This document shows positions 47,696 to 57,840 of a DNA stretch of 64,000 bases, in pieces. The notes beneath the pieces were generated by a model that saw only the letters and a list, made by a program, of their open reading frames with translations, was not told the DNA's origin and searched no databases. Source of the DNA: Mikania micrantha (lineage: Eukaryota; Streptophyta; Magnoliopsida; Asterales; Asteraceae); NCBI GenBank assembly GCA_009363875.1, contig CM018694.1, positions 2,728,001 through 2,792,000 on the forward strand, written 5' to 3'. Made by a program: the position numbers and the translations under genes. Every line of letters starts with the position of its first letter. Position 1 is the first letter of the stretch.

Positions 47696-48964
47696 CGAGC
47701 CGGCGGAGTAGGATCGAGTTTCCCCGACGGGCGGAAGGTTCCCGGGGCGCGATATCGGGAGTGATAATCAGGAGTGATCAGATTGTTTACAATGCACATG
47801 ATATAAATGAGAAATGCTAAATAGATTAGAATTACAAAGTTAAATTACATCCGTATCGTTCATAATTTAACAATGTAAATCAAATCATAAACATCATAAA
47901 ATATCTATCTTGTAACTGCACAAGATATACAAAATAATTGTATGATGATGTTCCAAAAATATGCAGGTCCAAAAATACTAAGTCTTCTATCTGAAGTCCT
48001 AGTCCAAAAGCATAAGTTCTCTAGTTGACCTGTTCGTCACCTGAGAAGTCATGCAAAAATAAAATCAACACATGGTTGGTGAGTTCATATAGTTTAAGCA
48101 TTTAAAATGATTTGAAAATGATTTGAAAACCTCCTTTGGTAAAGACCCTAACCTCATTAACTTCACATGTAATATCCAAATCGGTATGCTTATATATAGG
48201 GCATATGTAGGGTCGAACTCACCGCCCGCCCAGCCAACATCCCACCACATACTAATTCACATATGACACTGTTGTTAATGATAATTAAGCATTTTTACCC
48301 TTAACACAATCCCATATGTACCTCTGTTTATTGTTCCTGTCATTACAATCATTTGAAATCCCTGTTGATTCCTTAAGTTCATCATACAATATGATTAACC
48401 ACACAATTGTATAAACAGTTATAAATGCTTAATTAAACAAGTAAATAAACATTTAATAAAATCTAAGTCCTTATGATTGGGGCCTATGGTCATACTCGAG
48501 TAGACTAGTCTGTCAATCTAGGTACTTAGTAGTTAGGGAATTCTGTAAATATCATCAAACATAAGACCTACAAGTCAATCAGTCTAGCTAGGACTTCTTG
48601 AAATATAGGATTTCTGAGTTCAATGTGTTGGCAAATGTTATCTCTGATATTTCACATACTATCCCTTAAAAATGATTTAATGATCGTCTGATTTTGTCAC
48701 AAGATGTACTTGATGTGTTGATCATAGAATACAAGATTCATTGATCGGTTGTACACTTGATTCGTTGTTCAACAAACACTTGGTTTGTAAAACATTGAAT
48801 GTTGTCTTTGCAAAGATTGTTTTGTTGATGTCTTGATGTCCCACACTTGTTTTGTCAAAATGTTCGATTTGATCCCTTGAATTCACCCACTTGTTTTGTC
48901 AAAATGTTTGATTTGTTTCCTTGAATCCACTCACTTGATTTCCCAAAATGTTTGTTTTGACTTG
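47696..48964 (-). mobile_element. Chromovirus LTR fragment, reverse orientation
   Basis: Starts TGTCACACCCCGAGCCGG right after GGACT (47691-47695), the inverted 3' end of a T2-like LTR, and includes CTTATATATAGGGCATATG (48187-48206) and the TTGTTTTGTCAAAATGTT repeats. It stops at 48964, where Cassandra sequence begins. About 1.27 kb of a ~4.4-kb LTR remains. Confidence 0.82.
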
Positions 48965-49815
48965 TTTTGGGCTTAGCTGGCTGTGGAGCACATGAAAACT
49001 CCACAGTTAAGCGTGCTCGGGTGGCAGCAATCCAGGGATGGGTGACCTCCCTGGGAAGTTTTCACCCGGGTAACCAAAAGCAAATCCGTGAGCCCGGTGG
49101 GGCAGAGCGGACAATATCCAATACGGCCGGCTGTTACAGATGGTATCAGAGACGGGGGCCGAATCCATGTGATCAGCGGGGACGCTGATTCCCCAGTGGG
49201 GGAGGAATTCCACTCCAGCGCGGCTGGCTAATCCCACATGGGTTGAGTAAGGGGAACAAAACTTCCTTATAAGAGGGAGTGGAGACCTTCTCTATTGGAC
49301 GCGTTTTGGGCTTAGCTGGCTGTGGAGCACATGAAAACTCCACAGTTAAGCGTGCTCGGGTGGCAGCAATCCAGGGATGGGTGACCTCCCTGGGAAGTTT
49401 TCACCCGGGTAACCAAAAGCAAATCCGTGAGCCCGGTGGGGCAGAGCGGACAATATCCAATACGGCCGGCTGTTACAGATGGTATCAGAGACGGGGGCCG
49501 AATCCATGTGATCAGCGGGGACGCTGATTCCCCAGTGGGGGAGGAATTCCACTCCAGCGCGGCTGGCTAATCCCACATGGGTTGAGTAAGGGGAACAAAA
49601 CTTCCTTATAAGAGGGAGTGGAGACCTTCTCTATTGGACGCGTTTTGGGCTTAGCTGGCTGTGGAGACATGAAAACTCCACAGTTAAGCGTGCTCGGGTG
49701 GCAGCAATCCAGGGATGGGTGACCTCCCTGGGAAGTTTTCACCCGGGTAACCAAAAGCAAATCCGTGAGCCCGGTGGGGCAGAGCGGACAATATCCAATA
49801 CGGCCGGCTGTTACA
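48965..49815 (+). mobile_element. Cassandra-type TRIM array: three LTRs, two internal regions
   Basis: A 339-bp period (starts at 48965, 49304 and 49643) with near-identical units. Each unit has a ~253-bp LTR (49225-49477; 49564-49815; the first cut to 48965-49138) ending GGCTGTTACA, then an 86-bp internal segment opening with TGGTATCAGAG, the initiator Met-tRNA PBS. LTRs contain TTATAAGAGGG and a 5S-rRNA-like block. No coding capacity. Multi-LTR arrays of this kind arise by unequal recombination between LTRs. GGACT follows at 49816-49820. Confidence 0.85.
49001..49058 (+). promoter_or_regulatory. 5S-rRNA-like Pol III promoter region (copies at 49340 and 49678)
   Basis: CAGTTAAGCGTGCTCGGG corresponds to the 5S A-box region and GGATGGGTGACCTCC to the C-box region, at 5S-like spacing. 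This is the hallmark of Cassandra LTRs. The rest of 5S rRNA is absent, so it is not a 5S gene. Confidence 0.82.
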
Positions 49816-49828
49816 GGACTAGCTATCA

Positions 49829-51093
49829 TCATTTACGAAATTCAAGGAGGGCTGCCTCCTTCTCGTTATCAATTGGTCCTCCGATGTATAGCTTCAAACG
49901 ATGACCGTTGACCTTCCATGTTCGACCTTCTGATTCTAGCTCAATTGTTCCATGTGGAAAGACTTCATGCACAACAAATGGTTCTTTCCATTTGGATTTC
50001 AATTTACCTGGGAATAATCTGAGCCTCGAATCGTAAACTAGGACCTGATAACCCTTCCTAAACTCCTTCACCCACTCAACTTACGGTCATGTAATGCCTT
50101 CGTACGCTCTTTATAACTCCACGATCGTGCATACACCTCATCACACAACTCCTCTAACTCATGCAACTGAAGAAACCGATTCTTCACAGCACTCGGGAAA
50201 TCAAGATTCCCAGTTTTCAAAGCCCAAAAAGCGCTATGCTCTAACTCCACAGGCAAATGACACGCTTTACCATAAACCATCCAAAAAGGAGTGGTCACAA
50301 TCGGATTCTTAAATGATGTCCTAAATGTCCACAATACCTCATTTAACTTGTCTGCCCAATCCTTACGATTTCTCCCAGTCGTTTTCTCAAGAATCCTTTT
50401 CACTCCCTTATTTGCATTCTCAACCTGGCCACTAGTTTGTGGATGATAGGCTGTTGACACTCGACGGGTTACCCCATATCGTGCCAACACCTTCTCCAAC
50501 TGTGCATTGCAAAAATGTGTGCCTCTATCACTTATCAATGCCTTAGGGGTTTCAAACCTACAAAACAACCTTTTCAAAAATCCCACCACCACTCGTGCAT
50601 CGTTTGTGGACAAAGCTTGAGCCTCTACCCACTTTGAAACTTAATCAATAGCAACAAGTATGTACCGATTCCCACGGGATGAAGGGAATGGTCCCATGAA
50701 GTTGATACCCCAAATATCAAAGACCTCAACCCCCTGGATGGGGTTCTGGGGCATCTCGTTCTTACGTGAGATTTTTCCAGTCCGCTGACACTCATCACAC
50801 TTCCTCACAAACTCATGTGCATCCTTAAATACTATCGGCCAATAAAAACCACAACCAAACACCTTATACGCTGTGTATGATGACCCATGATGTCCTCCAG
50901 TCAAACCCTCATGACAATGTCTTAGGACTTCTAATCCTTCCACTCGACACACACACCTCCTCAAAATTCCATCAGCTCCCTCGAGAAACAAATATGAAGC
51001 ATCCCATATGTAATGGTTAGCTTCAGTAAAGAAACTCTTTTGTTGCTGTGAAGACAGACCCTTTAGCATGTATCCTTCAGACAAGTAATTCAC
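49829..51093 (-). pseudogene. Athila pol: integrase
   Basis: Three segments: 51093-50641 (zinc finger HCHEGLTGGHHG with CDECQRTGKI, then the core), 50613-50068 (ISDRGTHF and the glutamate in TSGQVENANKGVKRIL) and 50071-49829 (C-terminal tail, ending LEFRK). The first core aspartate, usual in the GIDFMGPF context, reads GINFMGPF. A TAA (50640-50642) and a frameshift near 50070 break the frame. Confidence 0.88.
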
Positions 51094-51217
51094 AATATCT
51101 GAAAAACCTCAAGAGTCCCTGCTTACCTTCATACACCAAACCCACTATCTTTGTGTTTAGAGACATCAAAGTCTCATGTGGGAATGTGTCACCAATCATC
51201 TCCTCATTAATCTTCTC

Positions 51218-51667
51218 TCAAGCAGGATCCTCAAGCCGCGATAAATGGTCGGCTGCAACATTTTCAGCTACCTTCTTATCCTTAATCTCTATGTCAAACT
51301 CAGAAAGAAGAAGATTCCACCGAATCAAACGATTTTTTGCATCCTTATTTGCGAACAAGTATCGCATAGGCGCGTGATCGGTGTAAACAATGGTCTTGGA
51401 AAGAACAGGATAAGACCTAAATTTATCAAATGCATACACGACCACTAACAACTCCTTCTCACTAGTCGTGTAATTCTCTTGACCATCATCTAAGGTTTGA
51501 CTTGCGTAATAAATCGGATGAAAGTGCTTTTCTTTCCACTGACCAAGCACAGCTCCTAATGCCAAATCACTAGCATCACACATCAAGTCGAAAGGAAGGC
51601 TCCAATCGGGGGCTTTCAGAATAGGAGAACTCACAAACCTCTCCTTTAGAAACTCAAAAGCTCTCAT
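51218..51667 (-). pseudogene. Athila pol: RNase H
   Basis: LPFDLMCDASDLALGAVLGQ, TTSEKELLVVVYAFDKFRSY and VYTDHAPMRYLF give the acidic catalytic positions of Ty3/Gypsy RNase H. The segment ends with VAADHLSRLEDPA. It is separated from RT by a TAG near 51672 and from the integrase by a decayed ~120-bp stretch. Confidence 0.9.
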
Positions 51668-51721
51668 GCACTATTCATTAAACTCAAACACCACATCTTT
51701 CTCTAGAATTCGGGTCATTGG

Positions 51722-52840
51722 TCAGGTAATTTTTGAAAAGTCTTTAATGAAACGCCTATAGTATCCGGCATGACCAAGAAAACAACGAGCCGCTCTCACA
51801 TTCGTCGGTGGTGGAAGTTTACTAATCGTCTCAATCTTAGCTCTATCTACCTCAATGCCATCTCGTGAAATCTTGTGTCCTAGCACAATACCCTCAGTCA
51901 CCATGAAATGACACTTCTCCCAGGTCAGCGTCAGATTAGTCTCCGCACATCTGCCAAGCATCTTATCTAAGTTCTGAAAACAACGATCAAAAGAACTTCC
52001 AAAACCTGAAAAATCATCCATGAAAACTTCCATGGAAGTCTCTATCTTATCCTGAAATATAGCCACCATGCATCTTTGAAAAGTGGCTGGAGCATTACAT
52101 AACCCAAACGGCATACGACGATATGCAAAGGTACCGTATGGGCAATTAAATGTGGTTTTCTTCTGATCCTCTGGTGCAATAGGGATATGGAAATAACCTG
52201 AGAACCCATCAAGAAAGCAGTAAAAATGTTGTCCTGAAAACCGCTCTAACAAATGATCAATATAAGGCAATGGGAAATGATCTTTCCTAGTAGCGTCATT
52301 AAGTCTTCAATAATCGATGCATACTCTCCAACCCGTGACTGTCCTAGTTAGAATCAGCTCCTTCTTTTCATTCACAATGACAGTCATGCCTCCCTTCTTT
52401 GGAACAACATGTACCGGACATATCCAAGCAGAATCTGAAATGGGATAGATCAATCAAGCATCTAAGAGCTTATGAACTTCTTTCTTCACTACTTCAGACA
52501 TGTTAACTACGGTTGGACCACTGGCTTCTAATCCTCCTCCATCAGAATGCGATGCATACAAAATGAAGGGTGTATGCCCTTTTATATCCATCAACTTCCA
52601 TTTTGTCACCTGCTTATTTCCCTTAAGCACGTCAATCAACTTAGATTTCTCCTCCTCCGTCAATGAAGATGAAATAATGACGGGTAAATCAGAATCACCA
52701 TCCAAGAATGCATACTCCAGGTAAGATGGCAATTCCTTAAGCTCTAAGGATGGTGGTGCCTCAACAGAGGGTTTATAAATCAGATCTGTACTCTCAAAAA
52801 CCTCAAAAGCAGTCGGGTACTCAGGAGGCTTACTAGCCAA
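51722..52840 (-). pseudogene. Athila pol: reverse transcriptase
   Basis: 52840-52454 holds the region before RT (PPSLELKELPSYLEYAFLDG and DIKGHTP to KKEVHKLLDA). 52270-51722 holds the palm: FYCFLDGFSGYFHIPIAPED, MPFGLCNAPATFQRCM and the catalytic FMDDFSGFG. In between (52271-52453) the conserved VxVxKKGG/TGWRVCIDYRRLN area is present but shifted in frame. Clearly Athila/Tat lineage by these motifs. Confidence 0.9.
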
Positions 52841-53142
52841 ACTACTCGGAATATGCTCAGAGGAAGTATCAATCTCAACAACCTGGTTCTACTCACCCAA
52901 GTCTTGATCTTTGAATAAATTAGCTCGAGAAATATATTCTAGACAACGATCTATGTAAGGAATGAAAGAATCAAGAAAATAAACAGAGTCATCCTGACCA
53001 TTTGAATGCTTCATCTACTTCTTCACATCGAATGTAACATTCTCCTCACCCACACGCAATGTAATCTTACCTTCAAATACATCATTCATTGCCTTAGCAG
53101 TGCGCAGGAAAGGGCTTCCCATAATCCGCGGGGAATACAAAC
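52841..53142 (-). other. Athila protease-RT decayed stretch
   Basis: No open frame. By position it is the end of protease and the connection to RT, too mutated to outline. Confidence 0.45.
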
Positions 53143-53866
53143 TTATCCACTTTCACCAACACATTGTCCACAATTCCCCGTGGATACTTTGACCGATCGA
53201 TCGGCCAAAGTGATGCTCATGCGCGTCGGCGATGAGTCTCCAAGATCTAGCTTCTGATAAGTCGAGTATGGCATCAAATTAATGCTAGCACCAAAATTAG
53301 CCAATGCATGGTTCACAGAAAACTGCCAAATAATCAAGGAATAGTGAAAATTTGTCAAACTTCTCAGGCAGTTTATTCTGAACCAACGCAGAACATCGAG
53401 CTCCTAAGGTAACTATAGAAAGTGATTCCAGCTTCTTGTTAGACGGAAGATCTTTCAAGAACTTAGCATATTTGGGCATATGATGGAGTGCTTATACAAA
53501 AGGGAGATTGATCTTAAGCTGCTTAAACATCTCTAAGAAATGTCCATAATCATGTGCATACTTTTGTTGCATTGACCGTGCTGGATATGGAAGTTTGCTT
53601 ATATCAATCTCATGAGACCTCTTCTTATCCCTCTTCTTCTTCTCTACCTCAACTCCCTTCTTCTCAATTGAAGACTCACCTATTAATGCTATACTTACTA
53701 GGCCTAGCCTCTGATGCAACCTAACAGGAGTCTCCATCTCAATCTCCTCGTCAACTGGTTCCTCAGCATCAGCATCCGATGACTTTTCTACCTCTTTCTC
53801 ACCTCCACGACCACTCCTAGTCGTCACAGCTTTCACATGACCTTTCGGGTTTGCTTCAGTATTCAC
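53143..53866 (-). pseudogene. Athila gag-pol linker and protease
   Basis: 53866-53492 contains AVTTRSGR, the linker motif typical of Athila polyproteins, with a Lys/Glu-rich tail ending FKQLKINLPFV. 53479-53297 continues MPKYAKFLKDLPSNK to CSALVQNKLPEK. The protease (53358-53143) shows ANFGASINLMPYSTYQKLDL, where the active-site DLGA is now NFGA. Several frameshifts. Confidence 0.82.
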
Positions 53867-54223
53867 CGAGAAGGATCCACCTTGTCTCTCATGTAACCTC
53901 TTCGCAATATCACCTACTGATCGCTGTAGGTCTAGAAATGCTGACTGTTAATTCCTCAGCAATGTATCATGCTACTGAAACTTCACTTGTGTGTGTTGAT
54001 CCTTTTCTATCAACTGCTGTAGCATCTGCATCTGCTGCTTGAGCATTTCCTCCACTTCTGGGTCACCACTACTGCTTGGACCCACTCTTGCATTCTCAGT
54101 CACTGCTTGATTCTGACGTGGCTGACCAGAGTTGTTACCACGCTAGTTGTTGTTTGAGTTTCGCCAATTTGATTTTGAATTCCAGTTAGGATTGGGATTG
54201 GAATTGAAGTTAGAAGTGAAAGC

Positions 54224-54830
54224 TTAGTTTAAACCAGAGTTAATGGAATCTAACTGCTCCTGATCAGTAATAGGGCACTCAACAGTCTCATGTCCTCCTC
54301 GGCATATCTTACATTTCTTCAAGTTCATTTCCACCTCCTTCATGTCTCTCACTAAACTCTCTATGGTAGCAGCAAGGCTAGTGTCAGGGGCAACCTGATA
54401 TACCACCTCTAGCAACAAATGATGTCTTATTAGCCTTAGTGGTGGAGGATCTAGCAGATGGCTTCCGCTACAGCTCGGCTATAGAAAAACTCTCAAACAT
54501 GTCAATACACTCATTTGTATCCTTCATCTTCATGATATGCCCTCCTACAGCTATGTTGAATATGATTTGCTTCTCAAGTGTCAGACCATTGTAGAATTTC
54601 TCTACAAGTGCCCATTCAGAAAGTCCATGTTGTGCACATTTGCTAAGCAAAGTCTGAAATCCCTCCCAAGCTGCAGAGTAAGACTCATCGGGCTTCATAT
54701 GAAAGGAATGGATTTGATCCCTAAGAAGGGAAACTTTTGAAGGTGGAAAATATTTCTTCAAAAATTTCTTTCGAAGATCATCCCACGTAGGGAATTGCCA
54801 AGTAGCATCATTGCCAATGGATTTGACCAA
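54224..54830 (-). pseudogene. Athila gag, capsid C-terminal part and zinc knuckle
   Basis: 54830-54468 encodes the retrotransposon-gag domain core ([45 protein letters not shown]). 54418-54224 has a single knuckle, CKICRGGHETVEC. The region 53870-54223 (Gln/Asn-rich in relatives) is decayed. The 5' half of the gag capsid region is missing and replaced by plastid DNA. Confidence 0.85.
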
Positions 54831-55535
54831 TTCAAGGTGAAAAATGGGGTTGCTCCCTCGGCAAAACTGGGATAAAGTTGAGCCAAAAGATCCCGATTCA
54901 AGATAAATTCATGAGGAAGTGGTATTTCTTTAGGATCTACTCCAGCGTTTAGAAATTGGTTAATAGGTAAAGATACATGTACTTGATGTCCCGCCTAAGT
55001 GAAAGACCCAAGTCCTAGTAGCCCCGCTAAATGGTGATTCAACATAGATTCTACATCTTGAAACCAAGCCAGTTTTGGAGCAGCTTTATGATAATGAAAC
55101 CAACCAGCAAAAAGCATTAACGCTGCAAAGATCAATGCACCAATTGCGGTACAATAGAGTTGTAATTCGCTAGTTATTCCAGATGATCGCCAAATCTGAA
55201 AAAAACCAGAGGTTATTTGTATTCCTCAGAAGCCCCCGCCCACATCACCATTCAATATTTCTTGGCCCACTATCGGCCAAACCACCTGAGCACTAGGCCC
55301 AATGTGAGTTGGATCGCTTAGCCATGCTTCATAATCGGAAAAACGAGCACCGTGGAAATACATGCCACTCAGCCAAAGGAAGATGATGGAGAGTTGACCG
55401 AAATGCGCACTAAATACTTTTCGAGAGATCTCCTCCAAATCACTGGTATGGCTATCGAAATCGTGAGCATCAACATGTAGGTTCCAGATCCAAGTGGTAG
55501 TTTCAGGGCCTTTAGCTATTGTTCTTGAGAAATGG
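54823..55535 (-). pseudogene. psaA: Plastid psaA fragment (NUPT) inside Athila gag
   Basis: About 713 bp collinear with plastid psaA, from the HFSRTIAKGP segment (about residue 31) to FFTLNWS (about residue 268). It includes ATTWIWNLH-, HFGQLSIIFLWLSGMYFHGARF- and GPSAQVVWPIVGQEILNGDV-like stretches of photosystem I apoprotein A1. Two stops have arisen: TGA where Arg follows GGGF, and TAG where Trp precedes AGHQVHV, both C-to-T type changes usual in nuclear plastid DNA. It has no start, end or promoter, so it is a dead nuclear copy. A 24-bp gag sequence flanks it on both sides (54790-54813 and 55565-55588). Confidence 0.95.
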
Positions 55536-55564
55536 AATTGGTGATAGCAATCATGATGTATGAA

Positions 55565-55692
55565 GGGAATTGCCAAGTAGCATCATTGGCAAAAGTGGGA
55601 CGAGTGACCGGGTTGCGAACTCCGGCAAATCCATCGCAAGTTTTGTCGTGAACGGTGCGTCTTCGCGGCTGTGGTGGTACGTCTTCGGCCAT
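55565..55692 (-). pseudogene. Athila gag N-terminus
   Basis: The start codon at 55692-55690 gives MAEDVPPQPRRRTV, about 420 bp after the PBS. It reads to NPVTRPTFA, then enters a 24-bp copy of downstream gag sequence and plastid DNA. Upstream codons in the same frame look like leader. Confidence 0.65.
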
Positions 55693-56110
55693 GTCGAAGA
55701 AATCTGATGCAATTGAGAAAAGTAAATCGGATTTGTGTGAAGGTGAAGTAGACGTAAACGATGATGGAGAAAACAAAATAGGGGCAAGAACACGTACCTG
55801 GGAAAGGTGGCTTCTAAGGTGTGTGTGAAACTTTTGCTCCAGGTCCTCAAAAGCTAAAACACGTGGTGGTCCTTTTGATTGAGTATGTGTCATGCCTTGT
55901 AAACGATTAACAAGAAGGTGGGCTTAACATATAGAACAATGAAAAACCTAAAACAAGAAAAAAAATTTAGTAAATAAAGAACAAGTAGCAATTAAGGCAC
56001 ATAAGAAAGAAAAGAAAACACTCAAACAAAATACTTAAATAAACAAAAATTAGACCTTCTAAAGTTGAAAAATCACAATCTAAGCTAATTTCTCTATTGC
56101 CAAGTGTCTG

Positions 56111-56124
56111 CAGCAACGACGCCA
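56111..56124 (-). other. Athila primer binding site (tRNA-Asp-like)
   Basis: Minus strand TGGCGTCGTTGCTG, close to the TGGCGCCGTTGCCG used by Athila elements, six bases inside the 5' LTR. Confidence 0.8.
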
Positions 56125-56130
56125 CAAACT

Positions 56131-57840
56131 TGATGTCCTTAGATTGGCCTAATAAAATGACTCTAAACACTAACCTAGACTTAACTTAAACACAACGAGT
56201 TATAATCAAAATTCCTGAACTAGACCACTACGACAGGCAAGTGTACCTATCGATTGCTGAATAGTTAATGGAAGTCCGGATATCGAACCCAAGAGACATT
56301 GACCTAACGAAACAAAATTAGAAAGTGATTACTTAAAAGGGTGGTTTTTGAATAAAAATGAGAATTACTTAATTAATTAAACTAATTAACCTAATTAAAT
56401 AGAAAAAGACAGTTTAACTAATATTAAACTTTAAAAATAGATTAAAAAATTTATTTGAAAGAAATGACACACAACTTTTAAAATAACCTTAACAAATGGG
56501 AAAAACTCTATTTAGGTTGGATTACTGTTTGTGATTCATGGAAACTATTGACTTTGGTTGACACGATGGAACTAGGATCTTAATCAGCAAAACGTGGGAA
56601 CCTAATGGATTCTAGATCATTTTCCAGATGTAACCAACTAGGAGACCATAATCTTGAAATACGCGCACTAGTTGATTTGATCACCTCTCGGATTTTTCCA
56701 ACAACACTTTTGTACTCTTACAGACAAGTCACATTCTTGATTTTCCTGTCTCAATACACCAAAGATGAAAGGAGTAATCGTAAGATGTTTACTTTGACAC
56801 GAAATGACAATAGCGCAAGAATGTCCAAAGAAACATCCCTCCCGGGCAGTTACTAAAGAAATCTAATGCTAAAGACCATTCTACAAGTCTATCACCTTCC
56901 GGATTTCTAGACTTAAACACACAAAACCCAAAAACATCAATTAAACCTTTTCCTATGGTAGTGATATCAAACAAGCCACAAACTAGTCATAACACAAAGT
57001 CAATGACCTAATAAGCGTCTAACACTGAAAAACATTCAATAAACATGTACGGAACATGATATTAATTGATATAAGCAAGATCAAGCATGCAAAACTCATC
57101 AAAATAACATAATAAGATCTGTTACAAAAGCATTTTCCATCAATGTTCAAACCAATGATCAATAAAAACCAATAATCACTCAAACAAGTATCCAAACCTA
57201 AGTAGAATCAAAGATCTAGCCAACTAACATCATTCTCAGTCAATAATAATCAAAAACAATAGATTCAAATATACTAGAACTATTGGAAATGAATAACAAA
57301 AGAAGAATAAGAATTAACCAAAGTGTCTTTACAAAGTAACTAATCTCCTAGCAATCTCTAGGTATCCAAAGCTCCCAAAATGCTTCCAAAACCTTTAGAA
57401 ATGCTCCTGTGATCGAAAAATGGCCGAACATTCTCCTCATTGCGGCTGGAAAGCTCCCTTTTATATTTCTCAAATTAGCGTAACCTTTTTCATACTTTTA
57501 AGGTCTTCGCGTACCGCCAAGGCCCAAAATAGCCCTCTTGACGTACCGTGAAAGACAAAACAAGCGGGGCTCTCCCGAAATCCTTGGCATACCGCCAAGG
57601 GTTGAGATTTCCTTCTTGGCGTACCGTCAAGACTGTCAAAAGACGACAAATTTGTCTTTTTCTTCTGTATTCACCCGGGGCTCGATTTTCTCGTGTTTTA
57701 GCCTCGATTTCCGCTCATTTCATTCGACAAACCTGTAAAAATCATAAAATGTAAAACGAAACTAAAAATCACATTAAACAACATATTTGCAGACAAAAAT
57801 CGACTCAAATATACATAAAAACTGAATGTGTTATTCAACA
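56131..57840 (-). mobile_element. Athila 5' LTR
   Basis: In element orientation it runs from TGTTGAATAACACATTCAG (57840) to GGACATCA (56131), about 1.7 kb. It contains four CTTGGCGTACCG-type palindromes (57500-57640) early in the LTR. No 3' partner is in the window for comparison. Confidence 0.8.
57500..57640 (-). repeat. CTTGGCGGTACGCCAAG palindrome array in Athila LTR
   Basis: Four sites in 140 bp: TTCGCGTACCGCCAAG, CTTGACGTACCGTGAAAG, CTTGGCATACCGCCAAG and CTTGGCGTACCGTCAAG. Arms CTTGGCG/CGCCAAG surround TAC or GTA. Related single sites are at 39085 and 47200 in Athila. Confidence 0.78.

Larger units (their letters stand above)
36009..57840 (-). mobile_element. Athila-type element (outermost layer), right part
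   Basis: Pieces 36009-39139, 46724-47695 and 49816-57840 join, after removal of nested insertions, into LTR-PBS-gag-PR-RT-RH-IN-spacer-env-like-3' noncoding on the minus strand, the Athila order. Each removed block is bounded by a TSD (GAAAT, GGACT). The missing 3' end lies left of T1. Confidence 0.82.

Noticed and set aside
49001..49058. A 5S rRNA gene
   Set aside because: Only the internal promoter part of 5S is present, embedded in a TRIM LTR with PBS and TSD context; the 5' and 3' parts of 5S rRNA are missing.
48967..49576. Repeated 73-82 codon open frames on both strands
   Set aside because: They are in the Cassandra array, which is noncoding; repetition follows the 339-bp period.
55226..55576. 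A functional photosystem gene
   Set aside because: The psaA fragment lacks both ends, has two internal stops and sits inside a retrotransposon gag; it is a nuclear plastid fragment.
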